DNA of 64,000 nucleotides from an uncultured Tateyamaria sp. (GTDB lineage Bacteria > Pseudomonadota > Alphaproteobacteria > Rhodobacterales > Rhodobacteraceae): NCBI RefSeq assembly GCF_947503385.1, contig NZ_CANNDO010000003.1:434001-498000 (forward strand), in the 5' to 3' direction. Positions within the stretch are counted from its first letter, which is position 1. Each line of letters begins with the position of its first letter. This document shows positions 25,444 to 34,847 of this stretch, one piece after another. The position numbers and the translations under genes are program-made. Below the pieces are notes generated by a model that worked only from the letters and a program-made list of their open reading frames with translations, did not search any database and was not told where the DNA came from.

Positions 25444-26508
25444 TTATGGCTGATCGACGTTGGGATCACCCTGCTTCGCCGTCGCCCTCAATCCCGCGAT
25501 ATGCGACCCGAAATCCGAGTTCTTCAAGACTGTCGTCCCGCCGTCCACAAGGTTGAGTTCGTAGAACTGCGACAGATCCCCGAACACGCTGTGGGTGTCA
25601 GGAACCGTGATGCGCACGGGCTGGGACGGTCCGGTGACCTTGGCCTTCAACTTGGTCAGCTCTGAGCCAAGGCCGGGAATCTGCGTCTCCGTCGCTTGCC
25701 AGGGCGGCACCTCGACCAGCGCGTCGAAATGGCGCCGTTTCAAAGCGACCCCGGTGATCGACACCCGGAACCAATGGTCTTCGACGTAATCGATCACGTC
25801 ACGTGTGACATCGCGGGGGGCCGCGCCGAGAACAATCAGCAATTTGGTCAGCTGTTCATTGACGGCGGTGTTGTAATCATCGGTCGAAAGTAGCGCCAGA
25901 AATCCGATGTAAGTGCCCAGCAGGTTGGAATAATTGTCCTCCGGCGAAAAGGAAGAGCTGTCGTCCCACGTGTTGATCTCGTGGAACACTGCAACATCGT
26001 AGGCGATGCGCGCGCCGATCAAGGCCATCAGTTCGGGTGTCGCAGTGATCGTCGATGGTTTCACGGTGATGATACGTTCTGCGTCATAGTTCGACGCGGG
26101 ATCAAACCCCTCTGCGCCCAAAGAGAATGTCCCGCCCATCGGCCAGTTTTGCAGCACCTGAGATGCGCAATACCGCGTCATATCCGCATTGTCGCGAACG
26201 TGCCCGACATCGACCAGACCGCCCGCGCTGGTGTAGACATAACCGCTGCCGCTGGTGCTGCCGGAGCCATAGACATGGTCCGTGCCCCGCACATCGCTGA
26301 GGCTGATGGCACTTCTCTTGCCCTGCATCGTCAGCGAACAGCACCAGCGCACGCTGGGGCGGGAGACATGCCCAAACGAGGGTAGCCCGGTGAAATCCAC
26401 ATTGGGGTCCGGTGCGACGAAATGAATCTCGGAAATCGGCAGCAGGGAACTGATCTGTCCCAGCAGGTAGCGTGCCAGTTCCAGCGCATCGAGTAGGGGA
26501 TTGCTCAC
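25444..26508 (-). CDS. DUF4056-like protein, possible hydrolase
   Basis: 354 residues from a GTG start with AGGAGG 7 bp upstream. No signal peptide is evident. Two motifs recall the DUF4056 family: 'GGLVDVGHVRDNADMTRY' (His103) and 'HEINTW' (176-181) followed by 'SSFSPEDNYSNLLGTYIG'. The charged, invariant-looking His, Glu and Asp residues suggest an enzyme or metal site, but no activity is known to me. It follows the 1213-residue protein by 49 bp with a hairpin between them, so the two form an operon. Confidence 0.65.
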   Translation of the reverse strand: MSNPLLDALELARYLLGQISSLLPISEIHFVAPDPNVDFTGLPSFGHVSRPSVRWCCSLTMQGKRSAISLSDVRGTDHVYGSGSTSGSGYVYTSAGGLVDVGHVRDNADMTRYCASQVLQNWPMGGTFSLGAEGFDPASNYDAERIITVKPSTITATPELMALIGARIAYDVAVFHEINTWDDSSSFSPEDNYSNLLGTYIGFLALLSTDDYNTAVNEQLTKLLIVLGAAPRDVTRDVIDYVEDHWFRVSITGVALKRRHFDALVEVPPWQATETQIPGLGSELTKLKAKVTGPSQPVRITVPDTHSVFGDLSQFYELNLVDGGTTVLKNSDFGSHIAGLRATAKQGDPNVDQP

Positions 26509-26529
26509 GGCTGCGCCTCCTGCGCCGGG

Positions 26530-26551
26530 GGCATCGCATCAGGGCGATGCC
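26530..26551 (-). other. Intercistronic stem-loop
   Basis: GGCATCGC (26530-26537) and GCGATGCC (26544-26551) form a perfect 8-bp stem with a 6-nt loop between the stop of the large protein and the ribosome-binding site of the DUF4056-like gene. There is no T-run; it may tune downstream expression. Confidence 0.5.
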
Positions 26552-26557
26552 GGGTCA

Positions 26558-29500
26558 TCAATAGCTGTATTCGGTCCAAAGCACGTGGTCCTTGTCATAG
26601 ACGTAAACAGTGTCGCCGCGATTGTTCCAGACGGCCGCGGCCCGGCCCCAGTGGACGTCCGCGACCCCGTCCCGGCCCTTGCCGGTTCTGACCCGCACTG
26701 CCGCACCCGAGGCCAAAGATTTCTTGCCAAACACATAGACATGGCCAACCCGGTCGGCCACGCGCAGCCCTTCCAGTTCAATCGTTTCGGTTCCGGTGTT
26801 TTGCAGCGTCACATATTCCTGCTTTGCGGACTGGTGGTCATTTCCGGGCGCGTCGAACTGCGACAGTTCACCGGCCACGCGCAGGTCTCCTCCGCGCGGT
26901 TCAAGCGATGGGTCGCACATAAAGCTGACCGTTGCGCGCACCGGATCGGACACCCCGTCCGCAACCGATACTTCCAACGTGTTCAATCCGTCCTTTAATC
27001 CGGTTGTCATGAGACCGGACAGAACAAGGCTGCGACTTGCATCATCAAAGGACCAAGCCGCATCGGGCAGGTCAATGTCCACGCCGTTCATCCGCACCAT
27101 CGTGCGGGTCGGTGAACCGGGTTCGAGGTAGGCCGGTTTTGCGCCGCTGATAACGGCATGGACCGGAACCTCGCGAGTGTAGACAAACCCGTGGTCAGGA
27201 TTGATCGGCGCAGGCGACACGATTTCGATCTCGGGACGTGTGCCCACCAATGCATTCTGCGCGGCCCGTGCGGCGATGGCATCCGCCCGCAGCTGTGCGG
27301 CCACGTCCTCCTCACGGTCGCGTTCCGCAGTGGCGTCCAATTCGGCCCGGCGCGCGACAACATAGGCTTCGATCAGGTCCTGCAACGCAAGCGCATTGAT
27401 GGCCGCCAATATCTCGGCCTCGATATCTGTCACGCTCAGATCGGGGGGCAGCACTATTCCGGCGGCGGCAAGCTGATCCAGCATCTTTTGTTTCAGCGCA
27501 TCCGCAAGGTTCGCCGCCGCCAGAGGAACCGAACTCGTGACATCCACCGTCTCAGCCACAACCGCGATCACCCCGCCGCTCAGGTGCAGCACCGGATCAA
27601 GGAGCAGGCGGACCGCGCCAAAGGCGATGCTCGCCGCGCCGCGTGCCGCTGCAATCTCTGTTGCCTGCCATGAAGGAGGTTGCAGATCAAAGCCGATGCT
27701 GGCCCGCAATGTGGCCTCGGCGCTGTTCATGGCGCGGATTTCGAGGGCATTCAGAACCGCATCGCGCCACCGCGCGCTTGCCAGTTCCGCAGCCACAGCC
27801 GACAGCGCAGCGGCCGCATCGCCACCCAGTTCCGCAATGTCCTGCGCCAACTCTTCCAGCGCCTCTTCCAGTTCGGCGAGGGCACGTTCGATCTCGCGCA
27901 GATGGTCCGCCGCAACGCCGATGAAGTTGATCACCCGCGTCTCAATCTCTTGCAGGGGTTTGGCCGACAGGCGCAGAAAGAAAATCTCGAGCGCCGGGAT
28001 GACCCGTTCAACAACCACCTCGAACTCGTCCGCCGTCAGTTCCGCCAAGGCCTTGATGACAAGGACCAGCCCCGCCGCGTCCTTTATGCCGTAGCATTCG
28101 GCCAACTCGTTCAGCGCCCTGTTGACCTCGGGATGGTTGCTGTAATCCGCCGCCGCGCCCCGGTCGAGCAGGCGCTTGATCAAACGCTTGAGATTGGTGC
28201 GCCGTGTGTGATCCCAGATCGCCGGACCAAAGGCATGGGCACCCGCGCCCAACAGATCAATCACCAGATCGCGCAGCGCATCCGCGTGATCCGGATCAAC
28301 AGAGACAAAGCCGGGAAACACGTCTTCGCCAAGCGACAGGGCGTCGCTGATCATTGCGTCGTCGTCGCGCACACGTGTTTGCAGATCGGTGAACCCGTCG
28401 TTCAGATGCACGATCGCCTTGTCCAGCATGACATCGGCAAGAAACACGACATTGCGCGAAAACAGCAGCCAGACCAGATCGGCCAACCCTTCCTTGAACG
28501 ACGGGCTGAACGCGTCAAAGTCGGAAGCCGAAAGGCCCGCAACCAATTCGTCCACACGGCCAAAGGCGAAATGCGACGTGCCCTGCAACACTGGCACGAC
28601 CACTTCGTCGATATAGGTGACGGCGTCAGGCGTGTCTGCGACCGCCTCTTTCATCGGGTCGATCAGATCATCCATCACGACAAATTCGATGGCGTTCTTG
28701 CAGTAATCGCGCAGTTGCACATAGAGGTCGGTGTTGCTGAGGTCTTCGCCCACCGCTCCGGTCAACGCCGCTTCGACCACATCGCCCAAAGTGATGCCCA
28801 ACACCTCGCCCACTTGGCCCAGCGTTTCTTCGACAAGCGGCACGTGACGTTCCAGCAATGGGCCAAGCGATTGATCCGTCAAAAAATCGATGACGTCATC
28901 AAAACCAATGGCAGGATTGGTCAGTCCGAAATGCCGCTCATAGGCGCGGCGCACCGGCAGGGGGGGCGTGGGAACGGTCAGCGCCGACCCGCTGAACGAT
29001 GACGCTCCCAATCCCAAGACGTTGAGCGTGACGCCTGCCTTGGCCGCAGAACGGCGCAGAGACCGCCCTGCCGCCGCCGCTGACCACAGAATGGCCAATT
29101 CGCTTTCCCATTGTTCAACAAGGTCCGGCGCCAACAGCGTCAGTGCATCCGCAATCGGGGTCAGCACTTCGACAGCTGTGTCTAATTCCAGCGGTCCAGA
29201 ACTGAGCATATCAATGGCGGCGCGCAAATGCCCGTCGATGGCCTGCCGGTCGGCATCGGAAATCTGGCGCTGGGTCAACGCCGACACCGCTTCGATCAAC
29301 GTCCGCGACAAAAGCTGCACGCCCAGATCGACCACCTTGTCCAGAATGTAGAACGCCAGTCGTTGTGAAAACGCCTCTAGGAACGGCGCGACGGATTGAT
29401 TGGCAGGCTGCAACAACTGTTCGCTGGCGACCTCGCCCAGATCGTAGGCGGTGGTGGCGGCAATGGGGGCGACAAATTCAAAGACTTCGATAACCGCGCC

Positions 29501-30199
29501 GTATTCCGGCTCCATCTCGCGGCGGGCGTGCGCGGCAAGTTCCGCGATAAGCAGTTCGGTGATTGTCGTATAGAGACGTCGCGGGTCTTCAATCCCTGCC
29601 TTGCAAAAGAAATCCCAAGCCGTTCCGCCCCCCAGACCCGCACCGGCCCCGGCAGAAATCTGAAACCCGGACTCCTCGCCCAGAACCGTACCGTTTACTT
29701 CCAGATGCGCCTCCGCCATGGCGGCAAATCCGACGCGTCCCCAAACGCCAGCTTCGAGCGTGATTTCGTTCAGGAAGGCGATGAACATCTTGTAGGACAG
29801 GTCGTCCAACGCATTTTCGGCAATCTGCGCGATTTCGGTGAAATCGAGGCCGATAGAGATACGCCCGGCCACTGATGCCTGCGCAAAGGCGCGCGCGTCA
29901 ACGCTTAACCCAACCTTGTCAAACACATTGGGCGAAAGCTGGGCCGTTATGCCTGCCTCTGCCGCGGCAAAGGCATGACCTTCTGCGCGCACCGACGGCA
30001 TGAATACGGTCAATGCGCCAGAGATATCCGCCGCCGCTTCGATCCCGATTGAGGCGTCCAACCCATGGCAAAACTCGACGCCGCCGTCATAGCTGATCCC
30101 GACATTTGCGCCGACCTTGCCAGATGTGAGCCAGATGGAGTCAAAGGAACCGTCGGCACCAAGCCGGAATACGTCCCCGGATTTTCTTAATTTCGGCAT
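26558..30199 (-). CDS. Very large helical protein with C-terminal lamin-tail-like domain
   Basis: 1213 residues, start ATG at 30199; a TTG 15 bp upstream is possible, and neither has a strong Shine-Dalgarno sequence. No signal peptide or clear membrane helix. Residues about 10-200 are Gly/Ala-rich with alternating beta-like segments ('GISYDGGVEFCHGLDASIGI', 'ISAGAGAGLGGGTAWDFFCK'). About 200-950 are long amphipathic helices, with a Glu-rich coiled coil ('IERALAELEEALEELAQDI'). About 1000-1100 look Ig-like ('PEIEIVSPAPINPDHGFVYT'). The last ~110 residues resemble a lamin-tail (LTD) beta sandwich: 'EYVTLQNTGTETIELEGLRV', 'RVGHVYVFGKKSLASG', 'AAVWNNRGDTVYVYD'. It ends in tandem stops. I do not recognise the whole protein; a structural or surface-associated role is possible. 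Confidence 0.75.
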   Translation of the reverse strand: MPKLRKSGDVFRLGADGSFDSIWLTSGKVGANVGISYDGGVEFCHGLDASIGIEAAADISGALTVFMPSVRAEGHAFAAAEAGITAQLSPNVFDKVGLSVDARAFAQASVAGRISIGLDFTEIAQIAENALDDLSYKMFIAFLNEITLEAGVWGRVGFAAMAEAHLEVNGTVLGEESGFQISAGAGAGLGGGTAWDFFCKAGIEDPRRLYTTITELLIAELAAHARREMEPEYGAVIEVFEFVAPIAATTAYDLGEVASEQLLQPANQSVAPFLEAFSQRLAFYILDKVVDLGVQLLSRTLIEAVSALTQRQISDADRQAIDGHLRAAIDMLSSGPLELDTAVEVLTPIADALTLLAPDLVEQWESELAILWSAAAAGRSLRRSAAKAGVTLNVLGLGASSFSGSALTVPTPPLPVRRAYERHFGLTNPAIGFDDVIDFLTDQSLGPLLERHVPLVEETLGQVGEVLGITLGDVVEAALTGAVGEDLSNTDLYVQLRDYCKNAIEFVVMDDLIDPMKEAVADTPDAVTYIDEVVVPVLQGTSHFAFGRVDELVAGLSASDFDAFSPSFKEGLADLVWLLFSRNVVFLADVMLDKAIVHLNDGFTDLQTRVRDDDAMISDALSLGEDVFPGFVSVDPDHADALRDLVIDLLGAGAHAFGPAIWDHTRRTNLKRLIKRLLDRGAAADYSNHPEVNRALNELAECYGIKDAAGLVLVIKALAELTADEFEVVVERVIPALEIFFLRLSAKPLQEIETRVINFIGVAADHLREIERALAELEEALEELAQDIAELGGDAAAALSAVAAELASARWRDAVLNALEIRAMNSAEATLRASIGFDLQPPSWQATEIAAARGAASIAFGAVRLLLDPVLHLSGGVIAVVAETVDVTSSVPLAAANLADALKQKMLDQLAAAGIVLPPDLSVTDIEAEILAAINALALQDLIEAYVVARRAELDATAERDREEDVAAQLRADAIAARAAQNALVGTRPEIEIVSPAPINPDHGFVYTREVPVHAVISGAKPAYLEPGSPTRTMVRMNGVDIDLPDAAWSFDDASRSLVLSGLMTTGLKDGLNTLEVSVADGVSDPVRATVSFMCDPSLEPRGGDLRVAGELSQFDAPGNDHQSAKQEYVTLQNTGTETIELEGLRVADRVGHVYVFGKKSLASGAAVRVRTGKGRDGVADVHWGRAAAVWNNRGDTVYVYDKDHVLWTEYSY

Positions 30200-30471
30200 C
30201 AAAAAATGTCTCAAATAATGTCGAAGGCCGGAGCGCTGAAAATGCGCATTGACCCCTGAATAATGCGCAGACTAAAGCACCAAATCCCACTTTTTGCCAG
30301 AAAAAGATGGAATCACCTGCGTCAGCACCGGCAACTGGCCGCGCAAATGTGCTGCACTTCGACAAGCGCTGCTGATGCCAAATCGCGGCGCGGCGACCTT
30401 GGTGCAGCTCAGCGTCTGATGACGCTCAAAACATTGAAGCGGGCCAGAGTTTTGCCAATGAAACCTGCAAT

Positions 30472-31488
30472 CTAGGGGATGTTCTCCGGTGTCAGCACTT
30501 GCACGGTCGACACCCCGATCTCGACCGGCTCGTGCAACAGACGATGGTAGGCCAAAAAGGCGCTGAAGGCATTGCGCATGTCCACGCGCAAATCGTGGTG
30601 CAGGATGAAATCCAACTGGCGCGTTTTGATCAAATTCCGGTTTTCGCGGTCCAGATCGTGCGCCACATAGACGTCAGGCCGCAGCCCATGATCCGCCAAA
30701 GTGCCAAGGATCGACCGGTTGCCGCCCCCCATCGAATAGACCGCGCGCAGGTCGCGAATGCTGCCGATGACGTCGACCAGAAGCCGCGAGGTCGCGGTGC
30801 CGACCCCACTGCCGCCCTGAACCGCGACGATCTGCAATTGCGGGCATCGTCGCGCCAAGGTCTCCGCAAAGGCGGCGTCGCGTTCTTCCTCTCCCAAAAA
30901 GCGTTCGTGGCTGCGGGTGGCCAGCACCTGCCCCCCCTTTGGTCCGACAATGCTGGACACCAGATACGCGGCGGTGCGTCCGGCGCCTGCGTTGTCCAGC
31001 CCAACATACCGGATGCGATCTGTGTCGCCGATATCCGTGACCAGCGTCACCACGGGAATTCTGGCGGCACCCAAAAGGGTCACGGCATCCCTGATCTTGG
31101 ACGTGTCGCGCGCCTTGAGGCACACACCGTGGCTGCCGCGTTTCAGAATGCGCCGCAGCGCGCGGACCACATCGTCCTCTTCCATGATCTCCTGCTGCAA
31201 GAACCGGGGTCGGCACACTGCTGTGCCGATCTGGGGCAGGATCGCCTCTGCTGCGGCTTTCACCTCGCGGCTGAACCGCGTTGGTGCTTCGACCACGACG
31301 TCAAAAAACAGGCGCCTTCCACGTGCTGCCAGTTGCGCCTCTTGCGCTGTCAGTTCGTCGATCGCTGCGCTAACCCGCTGCCGTGTCTGCGGGCTCACAT
31401 GGGCGCGGTTGTTCAGAACGCGGTCCACAGTGGCCGGTCCCAACCCGGCTTGGCGGGCAATCTCCTTGATGGGAAAGCGATGGGTCAT
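30472..31488 (-). CDS. LacI-family transcriptional regulator
   Basis: 338 residues. Helix-turn-helix 'IKEIARQAGLGPATVDRVL', then 'RAHVSPQTRQRV' and an effector domain of the sugar-binding type ('LFFDVVVEAPTRFSREVKAA', 'IPVVTLVTDIGDTDRIRYVG', 'AVYSMGGGNRSI', 'VYVAHDLDRENRNLI'). This subgroup resembles regulators of inositol- and sugar-derivative catabolism. It faces the phytanoyl-CoA dioxygenase family gene across a 79-bp gap containing a direct repeat, so that gene is its likely target. The 272-bp stretch between its stop and the large protein's start should hold that protein's promoter; no gene is seen there. Confidence 0.9.
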   Translation of the reverse strand: MTHRFPIKEIARQAGLGPATVDRVLNNRAHVSPQTRQRVSAAIDELTAQEAQLAARGRRLFFDVVVEAPTRFSREVKAAAEAILPQIGTAVCRPRFLQQEIMEEDDVVRALRRILKRGSHGVCLKARDTSKIRDAVTLLGAARIPVVTLVTDIGDTDRIRYVGLDNAGAGRTAAYLVSSIVGPKGGQVLATRSHERFLGEEERDAAFAETLARRCPQLQIVAVQGGSGVGTATSRLLVDVIGSIRDLRAVYSMGGGNRSILGTLADHGLRPDVYVAHDLDRENRNLIKTRQLDFILHHDLRVDMRNAFSAFLAYHRLLHEPVEIGVSTVQVLTPENIP

Positions 31489-31511
31489 TTGATGCGTTTT
31501 TGATGCGTTTT
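31488..31511. promoter_or_regulatory. Overlapping direct repeat at the LacI/dioxygenase promoter
   Basis: TTTGATGCGTTTT occurs at 31488-31500 and 31499-31511, an 11-bp period. It begins at the LacI start codon, so a bound protein would block that gene's translation start or promoter. It could be the site of the encoded regulator, although LacI sites are usually inverted repeats. Confidence 0.4.
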
Positions 31512-31567
31512 AGCGCTCTGCGCAAGCACCCCACCGCTACGCTGAGCACAACCTGAGGAGCACCGCC

Positions 31568-32749
31568 ATGAAAGATATCGCCGATCACACCCCTGCCTAC
31601 TACGATCCCGACGCCTGTGATCTGGGAGATTTCACAACGCTGATCGACCAGACCACAACGGCTCAAGACGCCCCGCACGCCGCTGCGATCGAACAGAACG
31701 TGCCGATCTATGACATGAACACGCTCCGCCCCATGCTCCTAGACAAGGAAACGCGCAGGACAATCATGGGCGAATGGGCGCGGGTGCTACGCCACGGTGC
31801 GGGCGTTCTGGCCCTCAAACACACCTATGCGGACACAACCGTGCTGGATGACGCCACGCAGGTCTACAACCGCATCATCGACGCGGAAAAGCGCCGCACG
31901 GGCGGTGGCGGTGACCATTTTGCAGCATCTGGCGCAAATGACCGCATCTGGAATTCCCTGCAAAAACTGTGCGAGGCCGCGCCCGAGGTTTTTCTGCGCT
32001 ACTTTGCCAATACCACCATCGACGCCATTTGCGAGGCGTGGCTGGGCCCCAATTACCAAATGACCGCGCAGGTCAATCTGGTCCATCCCGGCGGTGCCGC
32101 ACAGCAGGCGCACCGGGACTATCACCTTGGGTTTCAGACCGCCGATGTCAGCGCATCATATCCCGCACATGTTCATGACGTGTCGCCCATTCTGACGCTT
32201 CAGGGTGCGGTCGCGCATTGCGATATGCCGTTGGACAGCGGGCCGACAAAGCTCTTGCCATTCTCGCAGGCCTACCGTCCGGGATACACCGCGTGGCGGC
32301 GGGACGATTTCCGCGCAGTGTTTGATGCGCGCCATGTGCAGGTGCCGCTGGCCAAGGGAGATACGCTGTTTTTCAATCCCGCCCTGTTCCACGCGGCGGG
32401 CGCAAACACCAGTTCAGGCATTCACCGCTTTGCCAATCTGTTGCAGGTGTCATCGGCCTTTGGCCGCGCGATGGAGACAATCGACAAGGACAAGATGTGC
32501 AGGCTTGTGTTTCCGCACGCGGTGCAGGCGGCGCAGGACGGCGCATTGAGCGCGGCGGACCTCTCCGCCGCCATCGCCGCGACAGCCGAAGGGTATTCCT
32601 TTCCGACAAATCTCGACCGCGACCCGCCTGCGGGCGGACTGGCCCCCGAAACCCAAGCCGCCTTGTTCGCCCGCGCCCTATCGGACGGGATTACGGCAGA
32701 GGACTTTGGCAAACGTCTGGATCAAATGTTGGACGCCCGAAAAGCCTAG
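31568..32749 (+). CDS. Phytanoyl-CoA dioxygenase (PhyH) family enzyme
   Basis: 393 residues of the non-haem Fe(II)/2-oxoglutarate oxygenase superfamily. The metal triad is visible: 'QAHRDYHLGF' (His182, Asp184) and 'FFNPALFHAAGANTS' (His275), with a downstream Arg in 'HRFANLLQVS' in the place that binds 2-oxoglutarate. GAGGAG lies 8 bp before the ATG. Bacterial members hydroxylate varied small molecules, so the substrate is open; pairing with a divergent sugar-type LacI regulator suggests a catabolic role. The gene stands alone and ends at a hairpin shared with the convergent operon. Confidence 0.87.
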   Translation: MKDIADHTPAYYDPDACDLGDFTTLIDQTTTAQDAPHAAAIEQNVPIYDMNTLRPMLLDKETRRTIMGEWARVLRHGAGVLALKHTYADTTVLDDATQVYNRIIDAEKRRTGGGGDHFAASGANDRIWNSLQKLCEAAPEVFLRYFANTTIDAICEAWLGPNYQMTAQVNLVHPGGAAQQAHRDYHLGFQTADVSASYPAHVHDVSPILTLQGAVAHCDMPLDSGPTKLLPFSQAYRPGYTAWRRDDFRAVFDARHVQVPLAKGDTLFFNPALFHAAGANTSSGIHRFANLLQVSSAFGRAMETIDKDKMCRLVFPHAVQAAQDGALSAADLSAAIAATAEGYSFPTNLDRDPPAGGLAPETQAALFARALSDGITAEDFGKRLDQMLDARKA

Positions 32750-32758
32750 AATTGTCGG

Positions 32759-32787
32759 GCCCGCGCCCGTGGACTATGCGCGCGGGC
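32759..32787. terminator. Stem-loop between convergent transcription units
   Basis: GCCCGCGC (32759-32766) pairs with GCGCGGGC (32780-32787), 8 bp with a 13-nt loop, filling the gap between the dioxygenase stop and the GAF-gene stop. It is symmetrical and could act on both strands. No strong T-run. Confidence 0.5.
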
Positions 32788-33231
32788 TCAGGCGATCAGC
32801 CCCCGAAAGACCCGGATCAGGTCATCGCGTTGACCCAAAATGACGGACTGGCAATGTTCGACGGTCTGCGGCGAAAAATAGTGTTCACGGTCCAACACGT
32901 TGATCGTTCCGATGACCACGTCATCGACGATCGGCACGTTCAATGCGGACTGGCAGCCAAGGCTTTCGATCAGGGCGTGGTCAGGGAAGTAGATCGCAAA
33001 TTCCGCGACAGTGTTTGCCACGAATGTCTCACCACGGTTGATGACCATGTCCGTCCACGCGCCCTGCGACATCGGCTTGGTGCCCGAGACCGGGTAGGTT
33101 TCGGGATGGGAGGTGTAGACCCGCTGGGCCAGTCCTGCATCGCGGTCCAGTACAGTGGCCGTGAACAAGCGCCCCCCAACCGCTCTGTGCAACGTGGCAA
33201 AGAACGCGTCGGGGGGTGGTGTGTCGCTCAT
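32788..33231 (-). CDS. Small stand-alone GAF-domain protein
   Basis: 147 residues, essentially one GAF domain: 'LFTATVLDRDAGLAQRVYTS', 'ALIESLGCQSALNVPIV', 'VIGTINVLDREHYFSPQTVE'. No output domain. GAF proteins bind small ligands; single-domain members include free methionine-R-sulfoxide reductase, but its cysteine pattern is not present here (one Cys at 'LGCQS' and one near the end). It is the last gene of the oligopeptide ABC operon, overlapping the second binding protein by 4 bp, so it may sense or process an imported compound. Confidence 0.8.
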   Translation of the reverse strand: MSDTPPPDAFFATLHRAVGGRLFTATVLDRDAGLAQRVYTSHPETYPVSGTKPMSQGAWTDMVINRGETFVANTVAEFAIYFPDHALIESLGCQSALNVPIVDDVVIGTINVLDREHYFSPQTVEHCQSVILGQRDDLIRVFRGLIA

Positions 33232-34820
33232 TCCTTGTCGACCAGTCGGTAAAACACATAGTCAGAGGTCGCGCCATTCACGAACCCCTTGACGGTGTCG
33301 CGCATCGCAACCTGCTTGATCGCCTGAAACATGATGACAAAGGGCGCTTCGGCCTGCGTGTCCCGCTGCAATTCCAGATACATGTTCAACCGTGCGTCTG
33401 CATCCTGTTCGGCAAGGGCGGCCATCGTCTTGGCGTTCATCTCTGCCGGGGGCATCCATGCGTTGCGCCACGTCGTGGTCGAGGCGTATTTGTCATCGGA
33501 GTTGTCCGCATTGAAGGCGAACGCTTTGGCGTTCGAATGTGGGTCCATAAAGTCCGGCCCCCAATAGAGCAGCATCGCCTCATGCGTCCGCGCCCGGTAC
33601 TTGGTGATCACCTGCGCGCCGGTGCCTGCAACGATTTCAAGGTTGATCCCGCCTTGCGCAAATGACGCCTGCAACGCTTGCGCCATTTCCACAAAGGTCG
33701 GCGCGGAAATCACGTCCATCGTGACATTGATCGGTGTTTCAACCCCGGCTTCCGCAAGGATCTGCCGGGCTTTATCCGGGTCAAAGCGGAACGGTGTGTC
33801 GGTCAGCGCGCCGGGAAAACCGTCGGGCCAAAAGGCCTGATGAACCTTAATCTGGCCCTTGAGCATCCCATCGGCCATTCCGCGGTAATCCACGAGGTAG
33901 CGCGCGGCCTCCCACACAGCCGGATCGGTCAGGCTGTCGGTTTTTTGGTTGAACGACACCCAGTGCACCGCCGCCTGCGGATAGGTTTCGACACGCACCC
34001 CATCAACACCGTCCAATCCGGCAATCTGGCCGGGATCGAGGTTCTTGGCCATGTCGATATCGCCCGCCTCAAGCTGCAAGCGCTGCGTCGCACCTTCGGG
34101 ATTGTGCTGAATGACGACGCGGTCCATGGCCGGACCGCCTTGGTAATAGTCGGGGTTGGCCTCAAGCGTGAGGATGTCAGCAGGCCGGTATGTGCCAAGG
34201 CTGAACGGTCCCGTCCCGGCAGAATTCTTGTTCATCCATGCATGGCCCATATCGCCGTCAACCGCATTGGCCGTGACGGTTTCCATATCGACAATCGACG
34301 CAGGTCGCGCCGCCAGGACGTTCAGGACAAAGGAGGGCGCAAAATCGCCCACATAGCGGACAGTGACCGTATTGCCGTCGGCGGTCACCATCTGTTCGAT
34401 ATTGTCAGGCGTCCAGCCCAGCTGCGTCAGGATGAAAGCCGGCGCTTTGTCGAGCGTCACAACACGCTTCCACGAGCCCACTACATCCGCGCCCCGCAAG
34501 GGATTGCCGCTGTGAAAGGTAACGCCATCGCGCAATGTAAACGTCACGGTCTTGTTGGCCGCATCGACCTGCCATTCCGTCGCAAGGGCCGGGGCCAGAA
34601 CGGTGGTATCGGTCGCGTCATAGCGGACCAGCGTGTCATAGGTATTGGCCACGTATTCGCCCGAACTGAATTCATAGGCCGAGGCCGGGTCGATGGTCAC
34701 GATGTCATCAATATTCTGCGCCACGACCAGCATATTGTCCGGCGTATCCGCCCTTGCGGGTGACACGGCCAAAACAGCCGCGGTGACCCCCGCAAAAATG
34801 GTTGCTTTGAAATGATACAT
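33228..34820 (-). CDS. ABC peptide-binding protein (SBP_bac_5), second copy
   Basis: 530 residues with signal peptide ('ATIFAGVTAAVLAVSPARA'). Family 5 periplasmic receptor for dipeptides, oligopeptides or similar cations: 'IDDIVTIDPASAYEFSSGEY', 'FTLRDGVTFHSGNPL', 'NKNSAGTGPFSLGTYRP', 'LEANPDYYQGGPAMDRVVI'. It is clearly paralogous to the receptor at 38410 and lies at the other end of the same operon. Both share the unusual 'PAFILTQ' and 'VDGDMG' stretches. The two probably give one permease two ligand ranges. Confidence 0.92.
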   Translation of the reverse strand: MYHFKATIFAGVTAAVLAVSPARADTPDNMLVVAQNIDDIVTIDPASAYEFSSGEYVANTYDTLVRYDATDTTVLAPALATEWQVDAANKTVTFTLRDGVTFHSGNPLRGADVVGSWKRVVTLDKAPAFILTQLGWTPDNIEQMVTADGNTVTVRYVGDFAPSFVLNVLAARPASIVDMETVTANAVDGDMGHAWMNKNSAGTGPFSLGTYRPADILTLEANPDYYQGGPAMDRVVIQHNPEGATQRLQLEAGDIDMAKNLDPGQIAGLDGVDGVRVETYPQAAVHWVSFNQKTDSLTDPAVWEAARYLVDYRGMADGMLKGQIKVHQAFWPDGFPGALTDTPFRFDPDKARQILAEAGVETPINVTMDVISAPTFVEMAQALQASFAQGGINLEIVAGTGAQVITKYRARTHEAMLLYWGPDFMDPHSNAKAFAFNADNSDDKYASTTTWRNAWMPPAEMNAKTMAALAEQDADARLNMYLELQRDTQAEAPFVIMFQAIKQVAMRDTVKGFVNGATSDYVFYRLVDKE

Positions 34821-34847
34821 GGTTTTCCCCCGTTGTTGGAGTGCGCC

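Noticed and set aside
27680..29002. Plus-strand open frame of 440 codons
   Set aside because: Antisense to the 1213-residue protein; high Arg/Gln/His content typical of a shadow. The minus-strand frame is continuous across the whole region.
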